A program made the position numbers and the translations under genes. The notes beneath the pieces are model-generated. The model ran no database searches. It worked only from the letters and a program-made list of their open reading frames with translations, and had not been told where the DNA came from. This document shows positions 8,901 through 16,430 of a stretch of 64,000 nt of DNA, one piece after another. Origin of the DNA: Caenimonas soli (GTDB lineage: Bacteria; Pseudomonadota; Gammaproteobacteria; Burkholderiales; Burkholderiaceae_C); NCBI RefSeq assembly GCF_013155545.1, contig NZ_JABJVV010000002.1, positions 186,001-250,000 of the forward strand. The letters are read 5' to 3'. Each line of letters begins with the position of its first letter. Within the stretch, counting starts at the first letter, position 1.

Positions 8901-9066
8901 TCGTCTGGCCGACTGCTTCGGCCGCCGTCCATCCGTACAACGCTTCGGCGCCCCGGTTCCAGTAGGCCACCACGCCGTCCATCCCGCGCACGAAGATGCC
9001 GTCGTGCGCGAGCTCGAGCAAGGCCGTCGCGTACGGCAGCGCTTCCAGCTTGTCTCTTGTAGCCAC
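5914..9066 (-). CDS. Multi-PAS/GAF sensor histidine kinase
   Basis: A 1050-residue soluble kinase without transmembrane segments. In order: PAS (about 12-130), PAS/PAC (140-255), PAS/PAC (260-380), a GAF domain (about 395-560), PAS (565-690) and PAS (695-815), each PAS ending in the usual ITERK/ITDRK-type linker. A HisKA helix with phospho-acceptor His834 (SIAHEVNQPL) and a HATPase_c domain (VLNLLVNAIEAM N-box, DSGPGV, EGIGMGLSI) complete it. The core is close to the FixL/DctB group. Several PAS modules suggest integration of redox, light or small-ligand signals in the cytoplasm; ligands cannot be read from sequence. It is followed without gap by its regulator gene. Confidence 0.92.
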   Translation of the reverse strand: MATRDKLEALPYATALLELAHDGIFVRGMDGVVAYWNRGAEALYGWTAAEAVGQTTHHLLQTVFPAPIERINEALLGTGRWEGELQHIRKDGTPVVVASRWVLQRDEHGEPVAVLQTSDRITERKRAEKALRESEERFRTLVQFSFDVYWETDAQHRFVRQEFDRTVTADWPAPGAELGKTRWEVPYLEPDEEAWRRHRETLDAHLPFRDFELARPTPDGGKRYVSVSGLPVFDDMGTFVGYRGVGRSITERKRAEETLRQREKELRDIIETMPAMAFVTDASGQNAMGNRRWHEYTGLGPDAANSKAAVHPEDASRYKAARNHSIATGEPFEQEVRLRRFDGEYRWFLGRAVPLRGDGGKVLKWYGVHTDIHDRKVAEEERAGHLWFLESMDRINRAMHGTNDIERMMSDVLDAVLEVFACDRAWLVYPCDPDAPFWRAVMEHTRPQFPGAFALGADVPLTPDVAEVFRTARAADGAVLFGPGHELQVPGPIAERFATRSQMAVAVRPKVDRVYLFGLHQCSHARVWSEQEKRLFEEIGRRLDDALTSLLIFRSLRESERKLEEAQRIGHMGYMEYDLGNQCLTLSEEACRIYGIAQQELSSSRGRALELAHPEDRARLVETIVAAGKGNGRFDLEFRAVRPNGEVRIVHSRGEATRGVPREKLRAFGTLQDITELRHAQEELSASEQLTRHIFESAPDAMAVIGRDYRYQRLNPVYERNWKMPADRIAGLHVSDLHGGEVYEKILKPRMDRCFAGEQVSFAEWFVNASGRYYYSVIYAPLRLGSERVEAALAITRDLTDHKLASEALRDAEAALARVNRVTTLGVLAASIAHEVNQPLGAISASAAACTRWMAAQPPEMEKARSALQRIVTDVRRASQVVDRIRALVNRQAPRRDFVDVNEAILEVIALTRDEVRRNAITLNTSLAPDVPLIEGDRVQLQQVVLNLLVNAIEAMKGSGARTRELAIGSAREGANTVTVEVRDSGPGVDPGHVDRLFEAFYTTKEEGIGMGLSISRSIIEAHGGRLWVTPNVPCGAVFRFSLPALQPVL

Positions 9067-9158
9067 GCCTGGCCTCCAACCGCTCTGCGGAAAGCCGGCC
9101 CCATTTTGCTCCGCTGGCCAATCGTTGTCACGGCCAGAAACTCCGAGGTAAGAGTTGC

Positions 9159-9512
9159 TTACAACGCCGCAGTGACGATGATTTCCACGAGCAGTTCCGG
9201 TGCGGCGAGCTTGGCTTCGCAGGTCGCACGTGCCGGCGCCGCGGCGGCAGGAACCCAGGCTTCCCAGGCGGCGTTCAGGCCGGTGAAATCGCGATCGATG
9301 TCCTTGAGCCAGATCTGTGCGCTCAGGATTTTTTCCTTGCTGCTGCCGACGCTGGCCAGGCGTGCGTCGATGGTGTCGAGCACGCTTTTCGTCTGCACCT
9401 TGATGTCGCCGTCACGTACGGACGAGGTGATTCCGGCGAGGTAGACGACGCCGTTGTGCACGACGACGCGGGACAGGCGGGGGGTGGATTCGTAGCGCTG
9501 GATGTCAGACAT
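9159..9512 (-). CDS. RidA/YjgF/UK114 family enamine/imine deaminase
   Basis: A 117-residue protein of the RidA superfamily. It has the typical VVVHNGVVYLAG start, the IDARLASVGSSKEKIL middle and the RATCEAKLA motif, whose Arg holds the substrate carboxylate in active members. RidA proteins hydrolyse reactive 2-imino acids and enamines made by FAD or PLP enzymes. It is the last gene of the minus-strand run that encodes the amine oxidoreductases, 24 nt after the DAO gene. The natural reading is that it hydrolyses the imine released by those flavoenzymes. It might instead be one of the many RidA paralogues without deaminase activity. Confidence 0.87.
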   Translation of the reverse strand: MSDIQRYESTPRLSRVVVHNGVVYLAGITSSVRDGDIKVQTKSVLDTIDARLASVGSSKEKILSAQIWLKDIDRDFTGLNAAWEAWVPAAAAPARATCEAKLAAPELLVEIIVTAAL

Positions 9513-9536
9513 TGGATGGTCCTTCTTTGTGGTTGG

Positions 9537-10679
9537 TCAATGCACGGCGACCGGCGCGAACCGGTCCACGGAAAACGGTGCGATCGGCAAGGTGCTGCGC
9601 CCATCGAGCACCAGCTCGGAGACGATCTGTCCCCCGATAGGGCCTAGCTCGAAGCCGTGGGCCGAGAAGCCGAACGCATGCACCAGTTGCGGAGCGCGGC
9701 TGCTCAGACTGATGACGGGAATCTCGTCGGGCATGAAGGCCTCGACGCCGGCCCAGGCGCGCACGACGTTGATGCCGGCCAGGTGCGGGAACAGGTCCGT
9801 CACCGTCTGCGCGCTCGACGAGAGCTTGATGAAATCGACCTCGCCGTGGCGGCGCACCACATCGGCCGCGCAGCGCAAGCCGCCGCCGATGAGCACGGTG
9901 CCGTTGGCGAACTGCTTGAAGGACAGCGGCCGGCCGGCCGCGCCCAGCACCGGCTCGACGAAGTGCGGCACACGCTGCGTGATCATCAGCATCAGCCCGC
10001 CGGGCTTCATGGGCACCACGTCGCCCGCCTGCGCGGCAAAGTCGCCGGACCAGGCGCCAGCTGCATTGACCAGCCACGGCGCAGTGAAGACGCCGCGCGG
10101 CGTGGCGACGCGCCACTGGTTGCCGACGCGGTCGATCGTCTGCGCGGGCGTGGCTTCATGGAACTGCGCGCCCAGCCGCTGGGCGGCAAGGCGGAACGCG
10201 GTGACGGCGCGATAGGGCACGGCATGGCCGTCGTCCCTGACCCAAATGCCGCCGACCACATGGTGCGCCAGGCGCGGGGCGATCTCGCGCACCTGCTGCG
10301 CATCGACGATGACTTCGTGCGTGAAGCCGAGCGCATTCAGCTCGGCCACCCGGCGGCGCAGCGCGTCCAGCTCTTGCGGCGTTTCGGCGATCTGCAACTG
10401 GCCGCTGGGCACGAAGGTGCCGTCTTCACCGAGCAACTCGGGCAGGTTATGCCAGAGACCCAGCGAGGCGCGCGCCAGCGGCACTTCCGCATGGTGGCGG
10501 CCTAGCGTGCGCACGCCGCCGGCATTGACGCCCGAGGCGTGGCGCGCGCAGTACTCGGCTTCCAGCAGCGTGACCTTCGCGCCGCGGCGCGACAGGTGAA
10601 AGGCACTCGACGTGCCGTGAAAGCCGCCGCCGATGACGATGACGTCGCTGCCTCGGGGCGGCCCGCGCTCAGGCCGCAC
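9537..10679 (-). CDS. DAO-type FAD-dependent oxidoreductase (distal subunit)
   Basis: A 380-residue flavoprotein with an N-terminal dinucleotide fold (VIVIGGGFHGTSSAFHLSRR, then TLLEAE) and the DAO C-terminal motif region (GFSAHGFELGPIGGQ). DAO enzymes oxidise C-N bonds of amino acids and secondary amines to imines. The GTG at 10679 is chosen because it starts just before the FAD fold and overlaps the upstream gene by 11 nt, matching the overlaps elsewhere in the operon. It is the second DAO gene here; the first is at 12441-13574. One may be the catalytic beta subunit of the three-part oxidoreductase and the other a separate dehydrogenase for the next step. Confidence 0.88.
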   Translation of the reverse strand: MRPERGPPRGSDVIVIGGGFHGTSSAFHLSRRGAKVTLLEAEYCARHASGVNAGGVRTLGRHHAEVPLARASLGLWHNLPELLGEDGTFVPSGQLQIAETPQELDALRRRVAELNALGFTHEVIVDAQQVREIAPRLAHHVVGGIWVRDDGHAVPYRAVTAFRLAAQRLGAQFHEATPAQTIDRVGNQWRVATPRGVFTAPWLVNAAGAWSGDFAAQAGDVVPMKPGGLMLMITQRVPHFVEPVLGAAGRPLSFKQFANGTVLIGGGLRCAADVVRRHGEVDFIKLSSSAQTVTDLFPHLAGINVVRAWAGVEAFMPDEIPVISLSSRAPQLVHAFGFSAHGFELGPIGGQIVSELVLDGRSTLPIAPFSVDRFAPVAVH

Positions 10680-12084
10680 GCGCCAGCTCTCCCAGCGTGA
10701 TCGGCTTGATCGGCGGACGGATGCGGAAGTAGCCGGTCTCGCCGGGCGGCACGCCACGCGCGTCGGCGATCACCTCGGTGACCGTCAGGCCGCATTGCCG
10801 GCCCTGGCAGGGGCCCATGCCGCAGCGGCCGAAGCTCTTGGCCTGATTGGGGCCGGTGCAACCCAGCGCGACGAAGCCACGGATGTCCCCGGCGGTGACC
10901 TCTTCGCAACGGCAGACGATGGTGCCGTCGGCCGGGATGCGGTTGCACTTCTTCGGGCGGTACAGCGCATCCAGGAAGGGGCGGATGAAAAGGTGCTCGC
11001 GCATCTCGGCGCGCAGCGGCGCGGCCAGGCTGTCCCGTGTAGGAACGGCGAGCTTGCCGGTTTGCGCGGCCGCAGCCAGGCCGGCGAGTTCGCCCTGCAG
11101 CGCGGCCACGCGGGCGCCGCCGATGCCGCTGCTGTCGCCCGCGACGAAGATGCCGGGCACATCGAGCTCGCCCCAGGTGTCGGTGACGGGCGACCAGCAG
11201 AGCTGCGCCTCGTCCCATGCGTGCCGGGCCCGCAGCGACCAGGAGAACTGCGTGTTCGGCACCACGCCCTGGTGCAGCAGCACCAGCGGGCTGTCTACCT
11301 TGCGCGGCGTGCCGCCGCTGACAAAGCCCAGGCCACTGGCCTTGCCTTCGCCCAGAACGTGCAGCTCGGTCGCGCCCTTGTAGAACGGCACGCCGGCCTG
11401 CTTCAGCGCGGCCATCAGCGACAGGCCTTTTTTCAGGTAGCGCCATCCGGCCAGCGCACCGCCCGCATGACGGATGGCGCGGCGGTAGTCGGTGCCGTCG
11501 GTGGTGTCGACGATGGCGGCAATCGGTACGCCGGCGCGCACGTACTGCCATCCGAGCAGGTAGAGCAGCGGGCCGCAGCCGGCCAGCACCACGGGCTGGG
11601 TGGGCGCCATGCCGGAGCCCTTGAGCAGGATCTGCGCGGCACCGGCCGTCAGCACGCCGGGCAAGGTCCAGCCCGGAATGGGAAAGGGTCGCTCCATGGC
11701 TCCCGTGCACAGCAGCACGCAGCGGGCCTGGACGGAGCGCACGCCGCCGTCCTGCAGGTAGTGCACCTGGCGTTCGGCCGTGACCTGCCAGACAGCGGCT
11801 CCAGTGATGTGGCGGGCGCCGCTGGCGGTGAAGTCCCTGGCCAGCGCCGCGCCGGCGCCGTAATCGGGGCCGAGCACATCCAGGCGCTTGGCAGGCGCAT
11901 TGGTGATGCCGCGGTAGATCTGGCCGCCGGCGGCGGGCTGCTCGTCGAGCAGCACGACACTGGCGCCGTGCTTGCGCGCGGTAACGGCCGCGGCCATGCC
12001 GGCGGGACCGGCGCCGATGATGGCAATGTCCACGGTGTCGGCTGGGCGGCTGGGCGCCATCTCGGGGGATGCCTCAAACGCCAT
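10669..12084 (-). CDS. FAD/NAD-linked oxidoreductase subunit with BFD-type [2Fe-2S] domain (OoxA/HcnB-like)
   Basis: A 471-residue protein. N-terminal FAD fold IIGAGPAGMAAAVTARK, a second nucleotide fold near VVLAGCGPLLYLLG, and a C-terminal cysteine cluster at about residues 385-435 (VCRCEE ... GCTG ... RCGMGPCQGRQCG) that matches the BFD-like [2Fe-2S] domain. This architecture is that of the A subunit of opine oxidases, HcnB of hydrogen cyanide synthase and the D-hydroxyproline dehydrogenase subunits, which pass electrons from the DAO subunit to the respiratory chain. It overlaps the ferredoxin-like gene upstream and the second DAO gene downstream by 11 nt each, which supports one complex. 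Confidence 0.9.
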   Translation of the reverse strand: MAFEASPEMAPSRPADTVDIAIIGAGPAGMAAAVTARKHGASVVLLDEQPAAGGQIYRGITNAPAKRLDVLGPDYGAGAALARDFTASGARHITGAAVWQVTAERQVHYLQDGGVRSVQARCVLLCTGAMERPFPIPGWTLPGVLTAGAAQILLKGSGMAPTQPVVLAGCGPLLYLLGWQYVRAGVPIAAIVDTTDGTDYRRAIRHAGGALAGWRYLKKGLSLMAALKQAGVPFYKGATELHVLGEGKASGLGFVSGGTPRKVDSPLVLLHQGVVPNTQFSWSLRARHAWDEAQLCWSPVTDTWGELDVPGIFVAGDSSGIGGARVAALQGELAGLAAAAQTGKLAVPTRDSLAAPLRAEMREHLFIRPFLDALYRPKKCNRIPADGTIVCRCEEVTAGDIRGFVALGCTGPNQAKSFGRCGMGPCQGRQCGLTVTEVIADARGVPPGETGYFRIRPPIKPITLGELARAA

Positions 12085-12451
12085 GGGGCGCCTCCACCGC
12101 TTGGGCGAGAGCCAGGGCCGGGTTCCTGGCTTCGGCGAGCAGGTCGCGCATGCCGTCCTGCGTGCGGATGGCCATGCCGGCCTCCAGCGGCACCAGGCAG
12201 CCCTGGCGGTTGGGCACGCCGTCGATCTCCAGCAGGCATTCGAAGCACACACCCATCATGCAGTAGGGTGCGCGGCCGTCGCCCGACACCGGCGAGTTGC
12301 GAAAGCGCTTGACGCCGGCAGCCAGCAGGGCGGCCGCCACGCTGGAGGCCACGGGCACCTGCAGCGGCTGGCCGTTGAGGGTGACGGCGACAGTCGCATT
12401 GGCAGAAGCGCCGGCCTGAGCCAGCGGTTGGAACAGCGAATCAGTGGGCAT
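12074..12451 (-). CDS. Small [2Fe-2S] ferredoxin-like subunit (OoxC/HcnA-like)
   Basis: A 125-residue protein with a beta-grasp ferredoxin core and the cluster ligands Cys64, Cys69, Cys72 and Cys85 (C-MMGV-C-FE-C ... QGC). It corresponds to the small subunit of opine oxidase, HcnA-type and hydroxyproline dehydrogenase complexes, which form a heterotrimer with the FAD subunit and a DAO subunit. The ATG at 12451 lies inside the 3' end of the upstream DAO gene (11-nt overlap), and its own end overlaps the next ATG by 11 nt. Coding order DAO, [2Fe-2S], FAD subunit is thus locked by overlaps. Confidence 0.88.
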   Translation of the reverse strand: MPTDSLFQPLAQAGASANATVAVTLNGQPLQVPVASSVAAALLAAGVKRFRNSPVSGDGRAPYCMMGVCFECLLEIDGVPNRQGCLVPLEAGMAIRTQDGMRDLLAEARNPALALAQAVEAPHGV

Positions 12452-13574
12452 GGCTGGGACGGTAGTTGGGGTTCGAGAAACGGCCCGCCTGGAAGACGCC
12501 GATCTCTTCGGGCCGCGACGCGCCGGCGACCCAAGGCGCGACGCGGAACGCGTGCGCGGCAGCGAGCGTGACGCCGCTGTGGCAGGTGGTGACGAAGGCG
12601 CCGGGGTGCTTCGGCGACTCCTCGTAGATGGGAAAACCATCGGGGGTCATGACACGCAGGGCGCCCCAGGCCCGGACGAGGCGCAGGCCGGCGAGCACGG
12701 GGAAGGTGCGCACGCCGCGCCGGGCGATGCTGGCCATCACGCCGGTGGTGACGTTGTCGTTGAAGCCGACTTCTTCCATCGAGTCGCCAAGCTGGATGGT
12801 GCCCTCGTCGGTCTGCCGCACATTGAGCGTGGGGTGCTCCAGAAAACGCGCGGTGCGCTCGCCGATGAGCACCTGTCCACGGTTGGGCACCACGGGCGCG
12901 TACAGGCCAAGCTGCTCGGCCAGGCCCGGGTTGCCGAGGCCGGCAGCCAGCACCACACGCGGCGCCTGCCAACGGCCTTCGACGGTGAAGAGGCTGCCGC
13001 CGGCGCGCAGCTGTGCCGTCACGGTTTTCACCGGCTGGCCGCTGACGTAGTGGACGCGGCGCTCGAGGTTGGCCGCATGCAAGGCGCGCAGCAGCTTGAG
13101 CGGGTTGGTGTGGCCGTCCATGGGCGTGTAGCTCGCACCGGTCACCGCGGGGCCCAAGGCTGGCACGCGGGCGATGGCCTCCTGCCGGCCGAGCATCTCG
13201 AAGGGGTAGTCGCCCGAGAGTTCGTCCTGGATGGCTTGCAGGCGCCTTCGGCGCTCTTCCTGCTCTTCGTCGGAGAAGGTGAAGCAGAAGCCGCCAGGCT
13301 GCTCCAGGCGCACGTCGATGCCGGTGTCGTCGAACAGGGCATTCGCAAGCTGCGGCCAGAGGCCGGCCGACAAGCGCGTCCAGCGGGCGTAAGGCGTCAT
13401 GCCGAAGCCCTTGCCCTGCACCCAGATGAGGCCGAAGTTGCCGCGCGAGGCACGGAAGGCCTGGTCGCCTTCATCGAGCAGGGTGACCTTGGCGCCCTGG
13501 CGTGCCAATCCATAGGCGACGGCGCTGCCGACGAGGCCCCCGCCGATGACGATGATGTCGCTGATGTTCATCAT
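12441..13574 (-). CDS. DAO-type FAD-dependent oxidoreductase (proximal subunit)
   Basis: A 377-residue flavoprotein with IIVIGGGLVGSAVAYGLARQ, TLLDEGD and the C-terminal DAO region (VTTCHSGVTLAAAHAFRVA). It matches the beta subunit class of opine oxidases and HcnC, which oxidise the C-N bond of an N-substituted amino acid or imino acid. It lies 7 nt after the last permease gene and overlaps the [2Fe-2S] gene. Being directly joined to the importer genes, it probably acts on the imported solute. Substrate (opine, D-amino acid, proline derivative, sarcosine-like) cannot be decided from sequence. Confidence 0.9.
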   Translation of the reverse strand: MMNISDIIVIGGGLVGSAVAYGLARQGAKVTLLDEGDQAFRASRGNFGLIWVQGKGFGMTPYARWTRLSAGLWPQLANALFDDTGIDVRLEQPGGFCFTFSDEEQEERRRRLQAIQDELSGDYPFEMLGRQEAIARVPALGPAVTGASYTPMDGHTNPLKLLRALHAANLERRVHYVSGQPVKTVTAQLRAGGSLFTVEGRWQAPRVVLAAGLGNPGLAEQLGLYAPVVPNRGQVLIGERTARFLEHPTLNVRQTDEGTIQLGDSMEEVGFNDNVTTGVMASIARRGVRTFPVLAGLRLVRAWGALRVMTPDGFPIYEESPKHPGAFVTTCHSGVTLAAAHAFRVAPWVAGASRPEEIGVFQAGRFSNPNYRPSHAH

Positions 13575-13581
13575 GCGGGGT

Positions 13582-14379
13582 TCAGTTCTTGCCGATCAGC
13601 ACGCGGTCCAGGCCGACGAGGCGGTCCATGATGACCATGACGGCCAGCGTGCCGACGATGAGCACGGTGGCGACGGCGGCGACCAACGGATCGATGGTCT
13701 GGGCGATCTGGTTATACATGGCGACGGGAAGCGTGGTGGTGCCCGGCGTGGCGACGAAGACCGTCATGGTGAGCTCATCGAAGCTCTGGATGAAGGCCAG
13801 CATCCAGCCGCCGGCCACACCCGGAACGATGAGAGGCAGCACCACGCGCCGGAAGGCGGTGAGGCGGGAAGCGCCCAGCGAGAGTGCGGCCCATTCGGCA
13901 TCGCGATCCAGCCCGGTGGCCGACGACAGCACGAGGCGCAGCGCGTAGGGAATGATCACGATGACGTGCGTCGCGGCCAGCCAGATGAAGGAGCCGGTCA
14001 CGTTGATCGTCGTGAAGAAGCGCAGGAAGGCCACGCCCAGCACCACGTGCGGGATCATCAGCGGCGACATGAAAAAGGCCATCAGCGCGCCACGGCCCGG
14101 GAACTTGTAGCGGGTGAGCGCCAGCGCGCCCGGCACGGCCAGCAGGGTGGCGATGGCGGCCGAGGCCAGGCCCAGCCATAGCGAGAACCAGAAGGCCCGG
14201 ATGATCTCTGTGGAGTCGAGAATCGCCCGGAACCAGCGCAGCGAGAAACCTTCGGCGAAGGGCATGGAGATGAAGCCCTGGCTGGTGAAGGACACCAGCA
14301 TCACCACCACCAGCGGCGCGATGATGAAGCCGATGAAGATGGCGTGATAGAGCAGCGAGAAGAAACCGTTCTTGCGCAT
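13582..14379 (-). CDS. ABC permease, spermidine/putrescine (PotC) type
   Basis: A 265-residue inner-membrane protein with six hydrophobic segments and the ATPase-contact loop EWAALSLGASRLTAFRRVVLPLI. It pairs with the 14407 permease, the 15320 ATPase and the 16431 receptor in a complete PotABCD-type importer. Such systems import polyamines, opines, 2-aminoethylphosphonate and related cationic or amino compounds. The downstream oxidoreductase operon favours an amine or opine-like solute. It starts 27 nt after the preceding permease stop. Confidence 0.9.
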   Translation of the reverse strand: MRKNGFFSLLYHAIFIGFIIAPLVVVMLVSFTSQGFISMPFAEGFSLRWFRAILDSTEIIRAFWFSLWLGLASAAIATLLAVPGALALTRYKFPGRGALMAFFMSPLMIPHVVLGVAFLRFFTTINVTGSFIWLAATHVIVIIPYALRLVLSSATGLDRDAEWAALSLGASRLTAFRRVVLPLIVPGVAGGWMLAFIQSFDELTMTVFVATPGTTTLPVAMYNQIAQTIDPLVAAVATVLIVGTLAVMVIMDRLVGLDRVLIGKN

Positions 14380-14406
14380 GGGAAGTTCTTTGAATGCTTG
14401 CCGGGG

Positions 14407-15327
14407 TCAGGCGTCGAAGACCTGGCTGAAGCGGCGCTCCACCCAGCGGTTGGCACCGAGGATGATGACCACGTTGGCCAGGAGGAGCAGGACGGCGATG
14501 GTGGCGCCCAGCGGCCAGTTCAGCGTGTTGAGGAACTCGTCGTAGGCAGCGGTTGCCACCACCTTGAGCTTGCGCCCGCCCAGCAGGGCCGGTGTGGCGA
14601 AGGCCGAGGCCGCGAGCGCGAAGACGATGATGCAGCCCGAGAGGATGCCGGGCAGCAGCTGCGGCAGCATCACGCGCAAGAACACCTGGAGGGGCGGGGC
14701 GCCCAGCGACAGGCCCGCGTTCTCGACCTGCGGGTCGAGCTTCTGAAGGTTGGCCCAGACCGAGATCACCATGAAGGGAATCAGCGCATGGGTCAGCGCA
14801 ATCGCCACGCCCGTCATGCTAAAGAGCAGGCGCAGCGGCTCGCTGGTGATGCCCAGCGCCATCAGCGTGCTGTTGATCAGCCCGTTGTTGCCGAAGAGGA
14901 TGGCCCAGCCCAGCGTGCGCACCACGACCGAGATCAGCAGCGGCCCGAGGATGACAATGAGGAAGAGCGCACGCCAGGGGCTTTTCATGCGCGCGAGAAT
15001 CAGGGTTTCCGGCACGCCGAAGACCACGCACAGCAAGGTCACGCCCAGCGCCAAGGCGCCGGTGCGCAGGAAGATCTCGTGGTAATAGCCATCGGAGAAC
15101 ACTTCGACATAGCTGCGCCAGGTGTAGTCGGGCAGCACGCCGCGAGCACCGTCGAAGGCGTGGAAGGAAAGCAGGACCGTCAGCGCCAGCGGCACCAGCA
15201 GCAGGCCGATGAACAGCAGCAGCGCGGGAGAGGCCAGGAGCCAGGGCGCAGCGCCGGCGCCTTCGGTAGATTTGCGGCGCCGCAGCGCAGCGCCGGGTGC
15301 GGGCACGGCGACGGTCGCTTCAGCCAT
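14407..15327 (-). CDS. ABC permease, spermidine/putrescine (PotB) type
   Basis: A 306-residue permease with about six transmembrane segments. A short cytoplasmic N-terminus rich in Arg and Lys (RRRKST) precedes the first segment (WLLASPALLLFIGLLL). The EAA loop reads ENAGLSLGAPPLQVFLRVML. It starts inside the 3' end of the ATPase gene (8-nt overlap), so the pair is translationally coupled. It is one half of the membrane channel with the 13582 product. Confidence 0.9.
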   Translation of the reverse strand: MAEATVAVPAPGAALRRRKSTEGAGAAPWLLASPALLLFIGLLLVPLALTVLLSFHAFDGARGVLPDYTWRSYVEVFSDGYYHEIFLRTGALALGVTLLCVVFGVPETLILARMKSPWRALFLIVILGPLLISVVVRTLGWAILFGNNGLINSTLMALGITSEPLRLLFSMTGVAIALTHALIPFMVISVWANLQKLDPQVENAGLSLGAPPLQVFLRVMLPQLLPGILSGCIIVFALAASAFATPALLGGRKLKVVATAAYDEFLNTLNWPLGATIAVLLLLANVVIILGANRWVERRFSQVFDA

Positions 15328-16387
15328 GATCCACCTCTTGCCGGGGCAGCACGCGCAGGTCGTCGTCCGACCAGCTCACGCCGACGGCGCTGCCTTCTGC
15401 GGGCGGCACCTCGCCGATGTTGGGCAGGCTCACGCTCATCAGGCCCATCGCGGTGTCGACCTGGAGCATCCAGTGGTTGCCCAGGAAGACGCGCGTCTTG
15501 ACCTGGCCCGGCAGGCCGTCGCCGGCCGCGCCCAGGCGGAGCTTTTCAGGCCGCACGAAGACGTGCACATCGCCGTCGAGGCTGCGGCCGCCGTGCGGGA
15601 TGTGCAACTGGCGCTCGTTCACATTGACGACGGCGCAGCGCTGGTTGCTGGCGACGATGCGCCCGTGCAGTGAATTCGTCTTGCCGAGAAAGGCCGATGC
15701 GAAGGGCGAGCCGGGCTGCTCGTAGGCTTCGAAAGGCACGGCCAGCTGCACGATCTTGCCGCCGTGCATGACGGCGATGCGGTCGCTCATGGTCATGGCT
15801 TCGACCTGGTCGTGCGTGACCAGCAAGGTGGTGATGCCCAGGTGGCGCTGGATGGCGCGCAGTTCGATATGCATGTCTTCGCGCAGCTTGGCGTCGAGAT
15901 TGGACATGGGCTCGTCGAGCAGCAGCAGCTGCGGGCGGACGGCCAGGGCGCGGGCGATGGCGACGCGCTGGCGCTGGCCGCCGGAGAGCTCGCGCGTGAA
16001 GCGCTTGCCCAGGCCGCCCAGGCGCACCAGGTCCAGCGTCTCGCCGATGCGCTGGGCGCGCTCGCTTCGGCCCATGCCGCGCATCTCCAGGCCGAACCCT
16101 ACGTTGGCTTCAACCGTCATGTGGGGAAACAGCGCATAGCTCTGGAACACCACACCCATGCCGCGCTTTTCAGGACGCAGGGCGGTGATGTCCTGGCCTT
16201 CGAGCACGATGCTGCCGCGCGTGGGGCTCACGAAGCCGGCAATCATCTGCAGGGTGGTGGTCTTGCCGCAACCCGAAGGGCCTAGCAGCGAGATAAATTC
16301 GCCCCGCTCGATGTCCAGGTCCAGCGACTCGACCGCGACGAAATCGTCGAAGTGCCTGGTGAGCTTTCTGAGGGAGAGGAAAGTCAT
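15320..16387 (-). CDS. ABC importer ATPase, PotA type
   Basis: A 355-residue ATP-binding subunit. Walker A GPSGCGKT, Q-loop FQSYALFPHMTV, signature LSGGQRQRVAIARAL, Walker B LLLLDEP and switch His in LLVTHDQ are all intact. A C-terminal TOBE-like domain (from about residue 240, with HVFVRPEKLRLG) is typical of PotA/UgpC-type ATPases. The ATG at 16387 is chosen because the conserved fold starts right after it (MTFLSLRKLTRHFDDF); upstream in-frame codons look untranslated. It energises the 13582/14407 permeases. Confidence 0.92.
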   Translation of the reverse strand: MTFLSLRKLTRHFDDFVAVESLDLDIERGEFISLLGPSGCGKTTTLQMIAGFVSPTRGSIVLEGQDITALRPEKRGMGVVFQSYALFPHMTVEANVGFGLEMRGMGRSERAQRIGETLDLVRLGGLGKRFTRELSGGQRQRVAIARALAVRPQLLLLDEPMSNLDAKLREDMHIELRAIQRHLGITTLLVTHDQVEAMTMSDRIAVMHGGKIVQLAVPFEAYEQPGSPFASAFLGKTNSLHGRIVASNQRCAVVNVNERQLHIPHGGRSLDGDVHVFVRPEKLRLGAAGDGLPGQVKTRVFLGNHWMLQVDTAMGLMSVSLPNIGEVPPAEGSAVGVSWSDDDLRVLPRQEVDHG

Positions 16388-16430
16388 GGTGTCGGGTTCC
16401 CAGGTGCGGCCGAAGAAATCAATCAGCGCA

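Noticed and set aside
7507..9444. Long open plus-strand frame across the sensor kinase
   Set aside because: It is antisense to a clear histidine kinase gene; open antisense frames of this length are common in GC-rich coding DNA and this one has low-complexity His/Arg-rich text without motifs.
10633..12312. Long open plus-strand frame across the FAD oxidoreductase genes
   Set aside because: Antisense shadow of genes with intact FAD and [2Fe-2S] motifs; no domain visible in the antisense text.
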